DNA of 19,034 bases from Elusimicrobia bacterium UBA6262 (GTDB lineage: Bacteria; CAYTYR01; UBA6262): the NCBI GenBank assembly GCA_002441095.1, contig DJVG01000020.1:44238-63271 (forward strand), given 5' to 3'. Shown in pieces: positions 1 to 6,647 of this stretch. The notes under the pieces are model-generated. The model searched no databases. It saw nothing but the letters and a program-made list of their open reading frames with translations, and had not been told where the DNA came from. Made by a program: the position numbers and the translations under genes. Numbering within the stretch: position 1 is the first letter of the stretch; each line of letters starts with the position of its first letter.

Positions 1-1073
1 TGCCCCAGGTAGCCGCAGGGGCAGGGATTCATCGCCGCAACCATCATGAATTTGGCCGGATAAGTCAAGCTGGTAACAGCCCTGGAGATAGTCACTACCC
101 CGTCTTCTAATGGTTGTCTGAGCACTTCCAGGACATTGCGGTGGAATTCCGGGAGTTCATCCAAAAAAAGCACTCCATTATGCGACAAGCTTACCTCTCC
201 CGGTTTGGGATATGCCCCTCCGCCGATCAAGGCGACATCACTGATCGTATGATGCGGAGAACGGAACGGCCGGGTCGCTATCAGTGATAATCCGTCTAAA
301 TTGCCGGAAACACTGTGGATCTTGGTAGTTTCAATGCTTTCTTCCAAAGACAGGTCCGGCAAGATAGTCGGCAATCTCTTGGCTAACATCGTCTTCCCGG
401 AACCGGGACTGCCAATGAGTAGGATATTATGCCCGCCGGCAGCCGCGACTTCCAAAGCCCGCTTGGCAAACATTTGGCCTTTGACATCACTAAAATCGAT
501 CTCATAGCGGCAGTTCCGCTCAAAAGCTTCCTGCAGGTCAAACTTAAATTCAGGCAGTTTCCCTTCCCCATTCAGGAAATCTACTACCTGCCGCAGCTGG
601 GTCACTGGATACACAACTAAGTCTTCTATGACCCCGGCTTCAGCTTTATTATGCTCCGGAACAATAATGCCTTTGATGTTTTCCTGGCGCAAGGCTAAGG
701 CAATGGACAAGACCCCTCGCACTTGCCGGATCGAGCCATCCAGCGCCAGCTCTCCCAGGAAAACATAATCTTTCAATTTATCTTTCTTTACCTGGCCGTG
801 AGCCGCTAAGATACCCAGGGCAATGGCCAGGTCAAAACTGGCCCCTTCTTTTTTAACATCAGCCGGCGCCATATTCACGGTCATGCGTTTGGTAGGGAAT
901 TTAAGTTCGCTGTTCTTGATCGCGGCCATGACCCGGTCACGGCTCTCCCGCACACTGGTATCAGGCAAACCGACAATATTAAATGCCGGCAATCCGGCAC
1001 TGATATCCACTTCCACCTTGATAATATACGCATCTATGCCCATAACCGCGCTGGTTAATACTTTAGCTAACAT
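1..1073 (-). CDS. comM: ComM/YifB-family Mg-chelatase-like AAA+ ATPase (C-terminus cut off)
   Basis: The reading frame from ATG at 1073 stays open to the window edge and gives about 357 residues. Family members are about 500 residues, so the last third is outside. The N-terminal ChlI-like domain is typical (MLAKVLTSAVMGIDAYI, then GLPDTSVRESRDRV near residues 35-48). The AAA+ core has Walker A GSPGSGKT (about 221-228), the motif FRSPHHTISD (270-279), Walker B VLFLDELPEF (301-310) and NPCPCG (349-354). Characterised ComM is a hexameric helicase that drives branch migration during integration of transformed DNA; many bacteria that are not known to be competent also carry it. An AAGGAG ribosome site sits 7 bases before the ATG. 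It has its own promoter (1128-1156) and is separated by a hairpin from the upstream gene. No defect is seen in the visible part. Confidence 0.95.
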   Translation of the reverse strand, partial: MLAKVLTSAVMGIDAYIIKVEVDISAGLPAFNIVGLPDTSVRESRDRVMAAIKNSELKFPTKRMTVNMAPADVKKEGASFDLAIALGILAAHGQVKKDKLKDYVFLGELALDGSIRQVRGVLSIALALRQENIKGIIVPEHNKAEAGVIEDLVVYPVTQLRQVVDFLNGEGKLPEFKFDLQEAFERNCRYEIDFSDVKGQMFAKRALEVAAAGGHNILLIGSPGSGKTMLAKRLPTILPDLSLEESIETTKIHSVSGNLDGLSLIATRPFRSPHHTISDVALIGGGAYPKPGEVSLSHNGVLFLDELPEFHRNVLEVLRQPLEDGVVTISRAVTSLTYPAKFMMVAAMNPCPCGYLG

Positions 1074-1096
1074 GAAGACTCCTTGAGGAAGATAAA

Positions 1097-1126
1097 ATAA
1101 AAAATACCCTTTTGATTAAAGGGTAT
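1097..1126 (-). terminator. Hairpin with T-run between the DUF413-like gene and comM
   Basis: A 9-bp perfect stem (ATACCCTTT with AAAGGGTAT, 5-base loop, 1104-1126) is followed on the minus strand by a T-run and then AT-rich sequence. It fits an intrinsic terminator for the gene ending at 1193. Because the comM promoter starts within its 5' arm, the same structure would form the 5' end of the comM mRNA. Confidence 0.65.
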
Positions 1127-1127
1127 C

Positions 1128-1156
1128 TTTATAGCTTATAAGCATATATTTGTCAA
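1128..1156 (-). promoter_or_regulatory. Sigma-70-type promoter of comM
   Basis: On the minus strand, -35 TTGACA (1156-1151) and -10 TATAAA (1133-1128) are separated by exactly 17 bases. The predicted start site near 1121 falls inside the 5' arm of the hairpin at 1104-1126, so the comM message would begin almost at a stem-loop. Confidence 0.7.
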
Positions 1157-1192
1157 CAATTATTGAATTGTTTAGTATTTAATTATTTCCAA

Positions 1193-1567
1193 TTAAAGTG
1201 AAACGACCCCTTTATATTTTTCCTTTGTGCCCCGATAATTATTAATGATCCTGATAGTACAATTTAAATTTGCTTCTATTTCCCTCAGCCTGCTATTACA
1301 CTTTGTTTTAGTATCCTTATTTATTATCTGAGTATTATTACTATCATTGATACTTGCAGATTTACTTGAGTCAGTTGTTGGTTCCTGATCCAACTGTTCT
1401 TTATATTTTAAACAAGCAAAGTCGTTCTCGTTTTCAGGATATATTATCCCCTGGCATATTTTAATAAAATGCTCTTCTTTGTCAGATAGCGGAGTACTAG
1501 CATTAGTGGCCAGCTCAATATAGCGTACGAGATGCCTTTTTAATAATTTTCTTTCTTCGGGATTCAT
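1193..1567 (-). CDS. DUF413/MaoP-like small protein
   Basis: This 124-residue protein has an N-terminal stretch (residues 6-57) with the layout of the DUF413 family, typified by E. coli MaoP (YifE): LLKRH, then YIEL, a P-S/T-x-x-E segment, FIKICQG, a proline, and KYK. I make this match from memory of the family consensus, not by a search. After residue 65 comes a Ser/Asn/Thr-rich, probably disordered linker and then a short basic tail. There is no signal peptide or membrane segment, so it should be cytoplasmic. In E. coli, MaoP organises the Ori macrodomain together with a short DNA site, maoS, next to its own gene. Whether that role applies here is unknown. The ribosome site (GAGGCAGG) is weak and slightly distant. 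The gene has its own promoter with a perfect palindrome over the -10, and a terminator-like leader hairpin. Confidence 0.6.
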   Translation of the reverse strand: MNPEERKLLKRHLVRYIELATNASTPLSDKEEHFIKICQGIIYPENENDFACLKYKEQLDQEPTTDSSKSASINDSNNTQIINKDTKTKCNSRLREIEANLNCTIRIINNYRGTKEKYKGVVSL

Positions 1568-1609
1568 AGAATATTAACCTGCCTCTATTCATTATCTTTA
1601 GTTATAAAT

Positions 1610-1638
1610 AAAAAGCATTAATCCTAAAGACTAATGCT
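1610..1638 (-). promoter_or_regulatory. Leader hairpin (possible attenuator) of the DUF413-like gene
   Basis: On the minus strand AGCATTAGTC (1638-1629) pairs with GATTAATGCT (1623-1614), 10 bp with one G-U and a 5-base loop, followed by TTTTATTT. It lies between the promoter (1681-1711) and the start codon (1567), about 36 nt after the predicted start site. That is a terminator inside the leader rather than after a gene. A TAAGTGC element (1657-1651) could pair, with one bulged G, to GCATTA in the 5' arm and act as antiterminator. Confidence 0.55.
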
Positions 1639-1671
1639 CTGTTTTTCCAGGCACTTACTAAAGGATTTAAA

Positions 1672-1689
1672 GCATATATTAATATATGC
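1672..1689. promoter_or_regulatory. Perfect 18-bp palindrome over the -10 box (operator candidate)
   Basis: GCATATATTAATATATGC is its own reverse complement. It covers the -10 region of the promoter that serves the DUF413-like gene, the usual position for a repressor site. It may also be chance AT-rich symmetry. Confidence 0.45.
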
Positions 1690-1711
1690 ATCCTATTATT
1701 AAGTCTGTCAA
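1681..1711 (-). promoter_or_regulatory. Promoter of the DUF413-like gene
   Basis: A perfect -35 TTGACA (1711-1706) is followed by TATATT (1686-1681) at 19 bases or ATATAT at 18, so the spacing is long. The -10 lies within a perfect 18-base palindrome (1672-1689). Confidence 0.5.
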
Positions 1712-1773
1712 TCTATTTTTACATAGCCTGGGAGCACAGGTTTGTACTTAATTCGATCCTCTAGCCTCAGTTT

Positions 1774-2607
1774 TCATTCTTCAAAAGCGATATTATCCAC
1801 ATACAAGGTACTATTGGTCGGTATGCCAAGATACTGCTCAAAAACGATGGCAAAATTTCCCTGCATTTGGTGCCAGTTTTTTACATCAGTGAACGCATTC
1901 AACGGAATTGATACTTTCTGCCAGGTAGTGCTGGCGCCATAAGGCAGATAGTCACGGACATCTAATTTATAGGTACCTAATCCATCTCCCAGCTCCACTT
2001 CAAATACCTCACCGCCTTTGGCTCCTTTGACAAAAAAAGTAATGCGTTGATATTTAGTAAGATCCAGGCCATTTAACTTGCTGTAATATCCGGCATAACC
2101 ATTATTAACATTATATACCAATTTCAAGATGCTGCCGCTATCTTCTCCAGCTCCGCCTGAGCTGACTTTTTGGTACGATCTCAGGCAGAAACCTCCAGTC
2201 CCGCCAAAGACATTGCCAAAACCTCCCATATTATTTACCTGAGAACCTCGGTCAAAGTCATCCAGGACCATTTTAGCTAAAGGGACTGGTCTTTGGTCTG
2301 TTGGTGTTACCTTTACTACATTGTCTGTCCTGAGCGGTATTTTTATCGGTGGAATTATTATTTCCTGGCCTTTATCCCTGCTGAAATTATTAACCTTATT
2401 GGGATCAAAAACTGGCGGAATTGTCGGCTTAGACTCTTTAATTTTATGTTGTTCCTGTAAACGCTGTACTCCTGGCGGGCGATTCCTTGGTAATACCGGC
2501 AGTGGGCGTGATAATACCTGCTGGAACAAGAGAACAGTTGCCAGCAGCATCACCATCGAATTAGTGACCGCAAACATATTCAGGGTATTGGTCCTGGCCT
2601 TTATCAT
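1774..2607 (-). CDS. Exported protein with CBM/galactose-binding-like C-terminal domain
   Basis: The 277-residue protein starts with a hydrophobic segment (about residues 10-33) that can serve as signal peptide or anchor. A proline-rich linker follows to about residue 110. Residues 113-277 read as a jelly-roll domain of the CIA30/galactose-binding or CBM11 type: LDDFD, the glycine-rich NNMGGFGNVFGG, LKLVYNV, a YAGYYSKLNGLDLTKYQRI stretch, FFVKGAKGGE, the TTWQKVSIPL motif and the closing TLYVDNIAFEE. Such domains usually bind sugars or serve as adhesive modules; no catalytic motif is visible. A GGGAGGT ribosome site lies 4 bases before the ATG at 2607. No promoter is evident between this gene and the terminator at 2702-2736, so it may depend on readthrough. 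The domain assignment is from fold-like pattern only. Confidence 0.75.
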   Translation of the reverse strand: MIKARTNTLNMFAVTNSMVMLLATVLLFQQVLSRPLPVLPRNRPPGVQRLQEQHKIKESKPTIPPVFDPNKVNNFSRDKGQEIIIPPIKIPLRTDNVVKVTPTDQRPVPLAKMVLDDFDRGSQVNNMGGFGNVFGGTGGFCLRSYQKVSSGGAGEDSGSILKLVYNVNNGYAGYYSKLNGLDLTKYQRITFFVKGAKGGEVFEVELGDGLGTYKLDVRDYLPYGASTTWQKVSIPLNAFTDVKNWHQMQGNFAIVFEQYLGIPTNSTLYVDNIAFEE

Positions 2608-2701
2608 ACTTACCTCCCACTACTAATATACTTGCCCTACTTTTTAGACCCTGTCCTGATGAAAACGTTCCCTGGTTCCTGGCCTTAAAATCCGGGTAGG
2701 C

Positions 2702-2736
2702 AAAAAAAAGAAAGCATATTTTATCAATATGCTTTC
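2702..2736 (-). terminator. Intrinsic terminator
   Basis: An 11-bp perfect stem (GAAAGCATATT with AATATGCTTTC, 5-base loop) is followed on the minus strand by eight T. It lies 26 bases after the stop codon at 2762 and ends the transcript of the 146-residue protein gene. Confidence 0.85.
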
Positions 2737-2761
2737 CTGAATCTGGCTTCCTTTAGATCAT

Positions 2762-3202
2762 TTACCCGATGCAGATATAGGCTGTTGGCAGCCACACTAT
2801 CACGATCATTAAATTAAGGACCAGGTTAATTATCTCTGAGCTTCTATTTTTAATGTTTTCCAGGATTTTCTTAATTTCTTCAGGATAGAACATTTTGCCT
2901 GATAGGACAGTCATGCCACCGAATAGGTCATCAGCTGAATTTAACATGGTAAGCAATCCGGTACCAGGGTCTAAACGATATACTTTGTAATTAAAACCAT
3001 CACGGATATATACTTCACCATTATATATCTGTAAAGCACTGAAATTATCCGACTCAATTTTCAAAAACGACAGGAAATCAAAGTTATATAAGCTGGAGCC
3101 ATCATCTTGAGCTGGTGTATTCGGTAAAGCATAAGCATTTAAAGTGCACAGTATGAATGCCGTGACACACAAACAAATTAAAGAAACCCTTGATTTCTTC
3201 AT
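2762..3202 (-). CDS. Small exported or membrane protein of unknown function
   Basis: I do not recognise this 146-residue protein. It has a clear signal peptide (MKKSRVSLICLCVTAFIL, cleavage likely near NAYA-LP). The middle (about 55-105) reads like one or two beta-propeller blades (ALQIYNGEVYIRDG, YKVYRLDPGTGLLTML, GMTVLSGKMFY). The end (about 123-146) is strongly hydrophobic (IINLVLNLMIVIVWLPTAY) and may be a C-terminal membrane anchor. One or two blades are too few for a closed propeller, so it could be the truncated remnant of a larger protein with a new tail. Ribosome site AGGGAGGT lies 6 bases before the ATG. It has its own promoter (3297-3324), leader hairpin and terminator, so it is a complete single-gene unit, which argues that it is expressed. 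Confidence 0.65.
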   Translation of the reverse strand: MKKSRVSLICLCVTAFILCTLNAYALPNTPAQDDGSSLYNFDFLSFLKIESDNFSALQIYNGEVYIRDGFNYKVYRLDPGTGLLTMLNSADDLFGGMTVLSGKMFYPEEIKKILENIKNRSSEIINLVLNLMIVIVWLPTAYICIG

Positions 3203-3224
3203 GACCTAACCTCCCTGGCGAAAC

Positions 3225-3255
3225 AAAAAAAGCATCAGTCATTTTCACTAATGCT
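3225..3255 (-). promoter_or_regulatory. Leader hairpin (possible attenuator) of the 146-residue protein gene
   Basis: On the minus strand AGCATTAGT (3255-3247) pairs with ACTGATGCT (3239-3231), 9 bp with one G-U and a 7-base loop, and six T follow. It lies between promoter and start codon, about 35 nt after the predicted start site near 3290. A TAAGTGC element lies at 3277-3271. The 5' arm and the TAAGTGC element are identical to those in the leader at 1610-1657. Confidence 0.6.
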
Positions 3256-3296
3256 TTGGCTAGCCCAATCGCACTTAATGGCTAAATCTATATTAT

Positions 3297-3324
3297 ATTA
3301 TACACTATTTATCGGTTTTGTCAA
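3297..3324 (-). promoter_or_regulatory. Consensus sigma-70-type promoter
   Basis: Both boxes match the consensus: -35 TTGACA (3324-3319) and -10 TATAAT (3302-3297), 16 bases apart. It drives the gene starting at 3202 through an approximately 88-nt leader. Confidence 0.8.
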
Positions 3325-3340
3325 GAAAAATAAACATAAT

Positions 3341-4261
3341 CTAATTTGAATATTTCTTTTCAAAAGATTGAGTAAAACTACCATAATTCATAAAGACCCG
3401 CAAATGACGCGCACCACTACTTAAACTGCGGAACTTAATGGCTATTTCATTATTAAACTGGTTTAGCGCTTGCTGGTATAAATTATCCAGTTCAGCGGAA
3501 GTCGCAGCTTCAAAATAACGCGCCCCTGAGTCATCAGCCAGCTCTCTAAGCATTGCTTTATCAATATTATAGCCTAAGCCAACGATAAAAACTGACAAGC
3601 CCTTGCTATTGACATAGGATTTAATCTCCTCCAGTGTTTCATAGCCAACACTGGCATTTTCATAGCCATCGGTCATGGCCAAAATAAATTTGCGGCCGCG
3701 CCTGGAACTGAGGTCAGTAGCTGCCTGTCCCACTGCATCAAAGAAAGCTGTGGCACCCCCCAGGTCATCGTAATCAGTAATGCCTGAGGCTAATAATGTT
3801 TGGTTATTAGTAAAAGCCTGGCTTACTTTTACGGTATGGTCAAAGTTGACTATTTCGCATTCATCTTGTACCCCCAGCCGATTGACAAAATTAATAGCTG
3901 CGATATCCAGATCAGTGGTTGCCGGACCGCTCATGCTGCCGCTGCGATCCAGTACCAGGACTATGGATAACGGGTCTTCAATATTATCAACTTTCTTGAC
4001 TTCTTCGATCACTACCGGCTTTCCTTCTTCGGCAATACTGAAATTACCCTTGGCAAAGTCAAAAAGCGGCACATTATTCTGATCAGTAATAGAACAGAAA
4101 GCCCGCACATTAGGAAAATCCCTGGTCTCTACCTGGGTGCAGACGCTGCTGATGGCATACACAGCGCTGGACGGCTCATTCAATACCGGTGTTGTTTTTT
4201 TATTACAACCGGCCAGTACCGCCAGGGCCACAACGATAGAAGCTAATAATCTCTTCTCCAT
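3341..4261 (-). CDS. VWA-domain lipoprotein
   Basis: The 306-residue protein has a lipoprotein signal (SIVVALAVLAGC, lipobox LAGC, Cys19), so it should be membrane-anchored after lipidation. Residues about 30-95 form a small beta domain. Residues 98-290 are a von Willebrand factor A domain with a complete MIDAS: DRSGS (Asp105, Ser107, Ser109), Thr171 in GGATAFF and Asp198 in AMTDGYEN. Intact MIDAS residues imply metal-dependent binding to a partner protein or surface ligand; the partner is not visible. The start codon lies inside the last codons of the upstream barrel gene (19-base overlap), so the two are probably translationally coupled and may act together at the outer membrane. No obvious terminator hairpin follows the stop. 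Confidence 0.9.
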   Translation of the reverse strand: MEKRLLASIVVALAVLAGCNKKTTPVLNEPSSAVYAISSVCTQVETRDFPNVRAFCSITDQNNVPLFDFAKGNFSIAEEGKPVVIEEVKKVDNIEDPLSIVLVLDRSGSMSGPATTDLDIAAINFVNRLGVQDECEIVNFDHTVKVSQAFTNNQTLLASGITDYDDLGGATAFFDAVGQAATDLSSRRGRKFILAMTDGYENASVGYETLEEIKSYVNSKGLSVFIVGLGYNIDKAMLRELADDSGARYFEAATSAELDNLYQQALNQFNNEIAIKFRSLSSGARHLRVFMNYGSFTQSFEKKYSN

Positions 4262-4911
4262 TTATACCAATCCAATTCTACAAAATTATAACTGCAACCG
4301 ACCTGCAAGACCAGATGTTTGGCACCAAAGGAACCAGGCTCCCTTATTTGGTGGTATTTCAGAATCGGTATCAGGCTTATAGATTTGTTTATATAATACT
4401 GCCCGCCTAAAACCAAATTAAAACCAATAAAACTGTACTGGTGTTCTATCTTGCCGCTGGCCGGAGTATCCATACTGAGAAGGTCAAAATAATAGCCGAA
4501 GCCAGGTCCGGCAAAGAAATTTATTCTCCTCTGGGCATAAAAAACATAATAGGCATTCAGATTCAGGGATGCGATCCTCTCGCTCATGCCATAAATGCCA
4601 TCCGGCAAAATCATCGGCATATAATCATAGTTGAGACCAATAATAATGTCCGGCCGCTTTCTGCTCTTAGCTATTCCCATTCTTACTTCCAAATGGCCAG
4701 AAAAGTTATCCTTATAATCCTTGTATCCAGCTAGCAGTTGGTTGCGGCCCAGATAACCACCGCCGCTAAAAACAAGCATATGCCGCCTAGCCTTGGGCTT
4801 ACTAAATTCCTCCTTGATTAAGAATTCTTCTTCAGCCTGGAGAAAACGTGGTATCATTAAAGACACGGCAAGAGCAATTACAAACACAGACATGTTTTTT
4901 TTACTAGTCAT
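4243..4911 (-). CDS. Small outer-membrane beta-barrel-like protein
   Basis: I start this gene at ATG 4911 (222 residues). That ATG has AAGG 7 bases upstream, while the longer in-frame ATG at 4947 has no ribosome site and would overlap a likely promoter at 4939-4967. Residues 7-26 are a signal peptide ending near LQA-EEE. The rest shows alternating amphipathic strands with aromatic belts (MLVFSGGGYLGRNQL, IIIGLNYDYMPM, LNLNAYYVFYAQRRINFFAG, FIGFNLVLGGQYYI, LVLQVGCSYNFVEL), the pattern of an 8-stranded-type outer-membrane barrel. The specific function is unknown. It overlaps the VWA lipoprotein gene by 19 bases, suggesting a functional pair. Confidence 0.75.
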   Translation of the reverse strand: MTSKKNMSVFVIALAVSLMIPRFLQAEEEFLIKEEFSKPKARRHMLVFSGGGYLGRNQLLAGYKDYKDNFSGHLEVRMGIAKSRKRPDIIIGLNYDYMPMILPDGIYGMSERIASLNLNAYYVFYAQRRINFFAGPGFGYYFDLLSMDTPASGKIEHQYSFIGFNLVLGGQYYINKSISLIPILKYHQIREPGSFGAKHLVLQVGCSYNFVELDWYKWRRDY

Positions 4912-4938
4912 ATATTGCCTTTTCAGGAGGTTATTTAT

Positions 4939-4967
4939 TTTATACATTATCTTTTTATTTATTGCAA
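4939..4967 (-). promoter_or_regulatory. Probable promoter of the barrel-VWA gene pair
   Basis: On the minus strand, TTGCAA (4967-4962) and TATAAA (4944-4939) are separated by 17 bases. A weak hairpin just upstream (CTCCGT with ACGGAG, about 4976-4996) may end the preceding transporter transcript. Confidence 0.45.
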
Positions 4968-4981
4968 TAATAATTTCTCCG

Positions 4982-5077
4982 TTATTTTTTACGGAGTACC
5001 TTCCAAAAACAGTAGCCAGTCATTCCCAGGATAAAGCCCCAGGATAAAATGATCAAGGCCCAGCCTCCACTGTTCAT
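4982..5077 (-). CDS. 31-residue one-helix protein, probable small subunit of the symporter
   Basis: This short frame begins with ATG one base after the TAA stop of the symporter gene and has GAGGGG about 8 bases upstream. The peptide is MNSGGWALIILSWGFILGMT followed by a short aromatic end and the basic tail KVLRKK. It is one hydrophobic helix (about residues 5-26) with positive charges at the C-terminus, so an N-out, C-in single-span protein is expected. Several bacterial NSS symporters are followed by such tiny genes; in Corynebacterium MetP needs the small subunit MetS. Position, size and topology make this a MetS-like or symporter-accessory protein. The sequence is too short for me to assign it to one named family. 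Confidence 0.75.
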   Translation of the reverse strand: MNSGGWALIILSWGFILGMTGYCFWKVLRKK

Positions 5078-5078
5078 C

Positions 5079-6635
5079 TTATTTCCCCTCTCTTGCCGCA
5101 GACAGTTTTCTTTGCTTCCAGGCATACCTGACCGCAGCAGCCAGCCCCAGGAATATCATTAAGAGCATTAAACGTATCCCAAGTACTGTACTTTTATTAG
5201 CCGGATTGACATTTTTCATCATGATTGTAGGAATGCCTTCCTGACCCAGCCAGAAGCCCAATATCGTTATCAGGAACAACGGAGTAATGTACTTGATGAT
5301 CAGCTTATAGATTTTCGGTATGCGCAAGTCAGCTCCCTTGTGTATCTCATCCCAAGCCTTATCCATGCCGAATATCCAGGCAAATAATATGGCTTCTACG
5401 GTCCCAAACAATACCAGGCAGAAAGTACCGCCCCAGAAGTCAAACTCATCCACTGCCCCTTTTCCCAGCAGGAAAATAACTGGCTGGCAAAGAATGAATG
5501 TAGCTACACCAAAGATCCAGACAGCACGTTTGCGGTTTAACCTGAATTCATCTTCTAAAAAAGCTACTGCCGGCTGGGCCAGTGAAACAGAGGAGGTGAT
5601 ACCAGCCGTGAACAACAGCATGAACCATAGAAAAGCAAAAATCGCTCCCAGCGGGATCTTCCCGAAAATAAGCGGCATGGTGACAAAACCCAGGTTAAAT
5701 GAACCGCTTTGGGCGATGGCCCGGATATCTACCGGGCCAAAAAAAGCAAAGGCTACCGGGATGACAATACTGCCGCCCAGGATCACTTCGGCCAGCTCAT
5801 TAGTACCTACTGCAGTCAAACCGTTCAGGACTACATCGTCTTCTTTTTTCAGGTAGCTGGCATAGGTCAGGATAACGCCGATACCTACGCTTAAGGTAAA
5901 GAACATCTGCCCGGCCGCGGCGAGCCAGGTCTTGGCGCTTTTTAAGGCGCTAAAATCAGGATTCCATAGAAATCCAAAGCCATTGGCAATATTCCAGTCA
6001 GGATGAGCCGGGTCAGGAGTCCCCAGGAAAATCACCCGGATGACGATAATCAAGGCAAAAATAAAAAGCATGGGCATGGCTATTTTACATAATCTTTCAA
6101 TGCCACCCTTAATACCGTAATAAATAACCCAGATATTCAGGATAAAAGTGACCAGGAAAAAGAAATAAGCGCTGCCCAGGCCGCTAAAGTAATCGTTATG
6201 CTGCAGCCCCTGGTAAGCGCTCAAAAAAGCTTTCATGGTTTCCTGGCTGGTCGCAGTAGCATATTTACCGCTGAGGGCGAAGAAGCTATAGGCCAGCAGC
6301 CATGACTCTATATATGTATAGTAAATAAATATCACCAGCGGTCCAAAAATACCGATAACGCCAAAATACTTGATGAAACGGTTTTTTTTCCAGGCGCTAT
6401 GAAATATTCCCGGCGCCGTAGAATGTTCATAGCCGCCGCCGAACCGGCCTAAAGTCCATTCGATCCACATTAAGGGTATACCTACCAGAAATAAGGCTAC
6501 AAAATACGGAATCATGAAAGCGCCGCCGCCGTTTTTCGCCGCCTGTACCGGGAAACGCAGGAAATTACCCAATCCCACAGCACTGCCAGCTACGGCCATG
6601 ATCACACCGATACGGGAGCTCCAACCCTGTTTCAT
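5079..6635 (-). CDS. LeuT-like neurotransmitter:sodium symporter (NSS family)
   Basis: The 518-residue inner-membrane protein has about 11-12 hydrophobic segments and strongly resembles LeuT from Aquifex. TM1 carries AGSAVGLGNFLRFP, then NGGGAFMIPY and LMWIEWTLGR; TM3 has YTYIESW; TM6 FFTLSVGIG; TM7 NELAEVILGG; TM8 AGITSS. Sodium-site residues (Asn and Ala of TM1, Thr of TM6, Asn of TM7, Thr/Ser of TM8) are present, as is the Glu that replaces chloride in prokaryotic members, so sodium-driven, chloride-independent amino-acid uptake is expected. Two substrate-pocket positions differ from LeuT: Ser18 for Asn21 and Ile for Phe259, so substrate preference may differ. AAGGAGG precedes the ATG and overlaps the end of the upstream glycosyltransferase gene region. 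A one-helix partner gene follows after one base. Confidence 0.95.
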   Translation of the reverse strand: MKQGWSSRIGVIMAVAGSAVGLGNFLRFPVQAAKNGGGAFMIPYFVALFLVGIPLMWIEWTLGRFGGGYEHSTAPGIFHSAWKKNRFIKYFGVIGIFGPLVIFIYYTYIESWLLAYSFFALSGKYATATSQETMKAFLSAYQGLQHNDYFSGLGSAYFFFLVTFILNIWVIYYGIKGGIERLCKIAMPMLFIFALIIVIRVIFLGTPDPAHPDWNIANGFGFLWNPDFSALKSAKTWLAAAGQMFFTLSVGIGVILTYASYLKKEDDVVLNGLTAVGTNELAEVILGGSIVIPVAFAFFGPVDIRAIAQSGSFNLGFVTMPLIFGKIPLGAIFAFLWFMLLFTAGITSSVSLAQPAVAFLEDEFRLNRKRAVWIFGVATFILCQPVIFLLGKGAVDEFDFWGGTFCLVLFGTVEAILFAWIFGMDKAWDEIHKGADLRIPKIYKLIIKYITPLFLITILGFWLGQEGIPTIMMKNVNPANKSTVLGIRLMLLMIFLGLAAAVRYAWKQRKLSAAREGK

Positions 6636-6647
6636 TGGTCAACCTCC

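Noticed and set aside
383..571. Minus-strand short ORF within comM
   Set aside because: It is in a different frame from the continuous ComM sequence, which carries Walker motifs across the same bases.
4912..4947. Longer in-frame start of the barrel-like gene at 4947
   Set aside because: No ribosome site precedes it, it adds residues ahead of the signal peptide, and it overlaps a likely promoter. ATG 4911 has AAGG at 7 bases.
5320..5856. Plus-strand ORF of 178 codons
   Set aside because: It lies antisense to the clear LeuT-like symporter gene, its translation has no recognisable family pattern, and it has no supporting promoter or ribosome site.
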